From positions 1-64,000 of the forward strand of contig NZ_AWNH01000043.1 in assembly GCF_000482245.1 (NCBI RefSeq): a DNA stretch of 64,000 nucleotides. Reading direction: 5' to 3'. Positions within the stretch are counted from its first letter, which is position 1. Every line of letters begins with the position of its first letter. The notes beneath the pieces were generated by a model, which worked only from the letters and a program-made list of their open reading frames with translations, was not told the origin of the DNA and made no database searches. Positions 63,114 to 64,000 of the stretch are shown here, piece after piece. A program made the position numbers and the translations under genes. The DNA comes from Leptolyngbya sp. Heron Island J. Lineage in GTDB: Bacteria; Cyanobacteriota; Cyanobacteriia; Phormidesmidales; Phormidesmidaceae.

Positions 63114-63509
63114 ATGGCCGATGATGGCACCAGGATTGTATTTATCTGCGGTTCAGCCCTGCGTGGGCAGCCGGATCATGGCAATCTGCAATCTGCCACG
63201 TTTATCAAAGCCGCCAGCACAACGGCAAGCTACCGACTGCATGCTGTTAAGGATGGCTGGCACCCAGGGATCTATGGGGTGGACTCTGGGGGGATTGCGA
63301 TTCCGGGTGAGCTGTATGAACTGACCGCAGCGCAATATGACTATTTGGTGTCTACGGAACCCCCCAATATGTATCCGGCAGAGGTGACGTTAGCAGATGG
63401 GGGAGTTGCGATCGCAATGCTCTATCCCCAAGCACTCATCAAGGAAAATAACTGGCCCGACATTTCTCACCACGGCGGTTGGGCTGCCTACAAAGCCGCC
63501 CAGCCATAG
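63114..63509 (+). CDS. gamma-glutamylcyclotransferase-fold / allophanate-hydrolase-like protein
   Basis: The 131-residue protein has IVFICGSALRGQPDHGNLQS (G-S start of the cyclotransferase fold), SYRLHAVKDGWHPGIYGVDS and GIAIPGELYELTAAQYDYLV, matching the C-terminal domain of allophanate hydrolase (AtzF type) and related stand-alone proteins. In AtzF this domain removes CO2 from the allophanate product. Here it stands alone, divergent from the amidohydrolase gene (216 bp apart), consistent with breakdown of a urea-like compound. A terminator follows at about 63563-63589. Confidence 0.82.
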   Translation: MADDGTRIVFICGSALRGQPDHGNLQSATFIKAASTTASYRLHAVKDGWHPGIYGVDSGGIAIPGELYELTAAQYDYLVSTEPPNMYPAEVTLADGGVAIAMLYPQALIKENNWPDISHHGGWAAYKAAQP

Positions 63510-63562
63510 TCCAAACTCGCTGGCGGATTTAACTCTGGTAAAAAATACTCTGTAATCAGAAA

Positions 63563-63589
63563 AAAAGAGGCACAACTGTGCCCCTTTTT
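63563..63589. terminator. bidirectional intrinsic terminator
   Basis: GGCACA (63569-63574) and TGTGCC (63577-63582) form the core stem, flanked by an A-run on the left and CTTTTT on the right. It lies between two convergent genes and can serve both. Confidence 0.8.
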
Positions 63590-63626
63590 CTAGCGCTCAT
63601 CTGATGGACAATAGCCCGCTGGACCG

Positions 63627-64000
63627 CTATCGAACCATGCCCTGTTTACGGCTGCGTTTGGCCATCCAGACCGCCAGGCCCAGAAAACCCACAACGATGG
63701 AGGGTTCTGGGACAGCCTCGGCTTCTTTGTCACTGGATTTAAAAGCCTGTGCGATCGTAACTGGAGTCTTTGATGTCACCGAGAGCGATGCCTGGGGAGG
63801 TGTCGATTTAACCGTCTCAAGTTGCGCTACAGTCACCAAGCCCTCTGTGGTATGGGTGTCTATCTCCTCTCCATACTGAGCGACAAAGAGCTCCTCCTCT
63901 TGGCCATCCGTCGTGGCCAAGACCGTCAGCGTTCCCCCAGTCACCTCAGCAGAAACATCATCAATTGAACCATTCGGGTCAGCCGCAACAAACTGAGTAT
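63627..64000 (-). CDS. PEP-CTERM exported protein, C-terminal part
   Basis: The frame is open to the window edge, so only the last 123 codons or so are seen. The tail EAVPEPSIVVGFLGLAVWMA followed by KRSRKQ is a PEP-CTERM sorting signal: the PEP motif, one hydrophobic span and an Arg/Lys-rich end, which is processed by an exosortase and placed at the cell surface. The upstream part is Thr/Ser/Val-rich (TPPQASLSVTSKTPVTIAQA) without known domain. Function unknown. It converges with the allophanate-hydrolase-like gene, the terminator between them. Confidence 0.85.
   Translation of the reverse strand, partial: TQFVAADPNGSIDDVSAEVTGGTLTVLATTDGQEEELFVAQYGEEIDTHTTEGLVTVAQLETVKSTPPQASLSVTSKTPVTIAQAFKSSDKEAEAVPEPSIVVGFLGLAVWMAKRSRKQGMVR

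Noticed and set aside
1-64000. CRISPR arrays, tRNA or rRNA genes
   Set aside because: No regularly spaced direct repeats, no tRNA-like T-loop with matching cloverleaf and no rRNA-like sequence were noticed on reading.

Overview
The window is cyanobacterial chromosome. The HIP1 octamer GCGATCGC recurs through most of it (for example 1541-1548, 6674-6681, 7872-7879). Several genes are typical of cyanobacteria: a valyl-tRNA synthetase carrying a CAAD membrane domain, a DevBCA-type exporter, two complete heme-copper oxidase operons with heme A/O synthesis genes, an SmtA metallothionein, a DUF4058 gene and a PEP-CTERM protein. I cannot name the genus from sequence alone; a filamentous Leptolyngbya-like lineage is a guess.

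Region 1-9300 is accessory. It begins with the tail of an IS701-like transposase facing a truncated IS110-like transposase. Next come a GNAT acetyltransferase, a receiver-like protein with a C-terminal membrane anchor, and a MarR regulator followed by a membrane protein, with the same 16-nt sequence upstream of both. A GC-rich block (about 4075-6205) without HIP1 sites holds a DJ-1/PfpI-family gene and a LysR regulator, with a decayed LysR fragment on one side and a cut-off ORF on the other; it looks horizontally acquired. Two hypothetical genes and a divergent old-yellow-enzyme/ArsR pair follow.

Region 9400-24500 holds a 1367-residue LamG/beta-gamma-crystallin-like protein, a TetR-devBCA export operon with two related operator-like palindromes and a DUF4336 relic between devC and devA, a ClC channel, a 58-residue secreted EF-hand peptide, and a Rieske-AraC-BenE operon.

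Region 24480-31400 holds the first oxidase operon (ctaC-ctaD-ctaE, minus strand, CuA site intact) and the heme A and heme O synthase genes (plus strand). Region 31500-40800 holds a DrrAB-like ABC exporter, a UPF0126/TRIC-like membrane protein, a small secreted protein, valS, an SDR and a GMC oxidoreductase. Region 40800-45300 is the second oxidase operon. Its subunit II has lost the CuA ligands, as in the alternative respiratory terminal oxidase (ARTO), and it is preceded by two DUF2231 membrane proteins and a 45-residue single-span protein.

Region 45680-52300 contains smtA with an ArsR/SmtB-type operator and a strong hairpin, a phosphoglucomutase/phosphomannomutase, a gluconokinase relic, a GNAT gene, an AraC regulator with a 41-nt perfect palindrome inside its coding sequence, a divergent three-gene set (NAD(P)-binding protein, DUF1772, ester cyclase) and a pentapeptide-repeat lipoprotein. 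Region 52900-57000 is a two-gene hybrid sensor-kinase operon. Region 57000-63500 encodes a PotABCD-like importer in tandem with an M20-family amidohydrolase, divergent from an allophanate-hydrolase-like gene, which suggests use of a nitrogenous solute. The window ends inside a PEP-CTERM protein gene.
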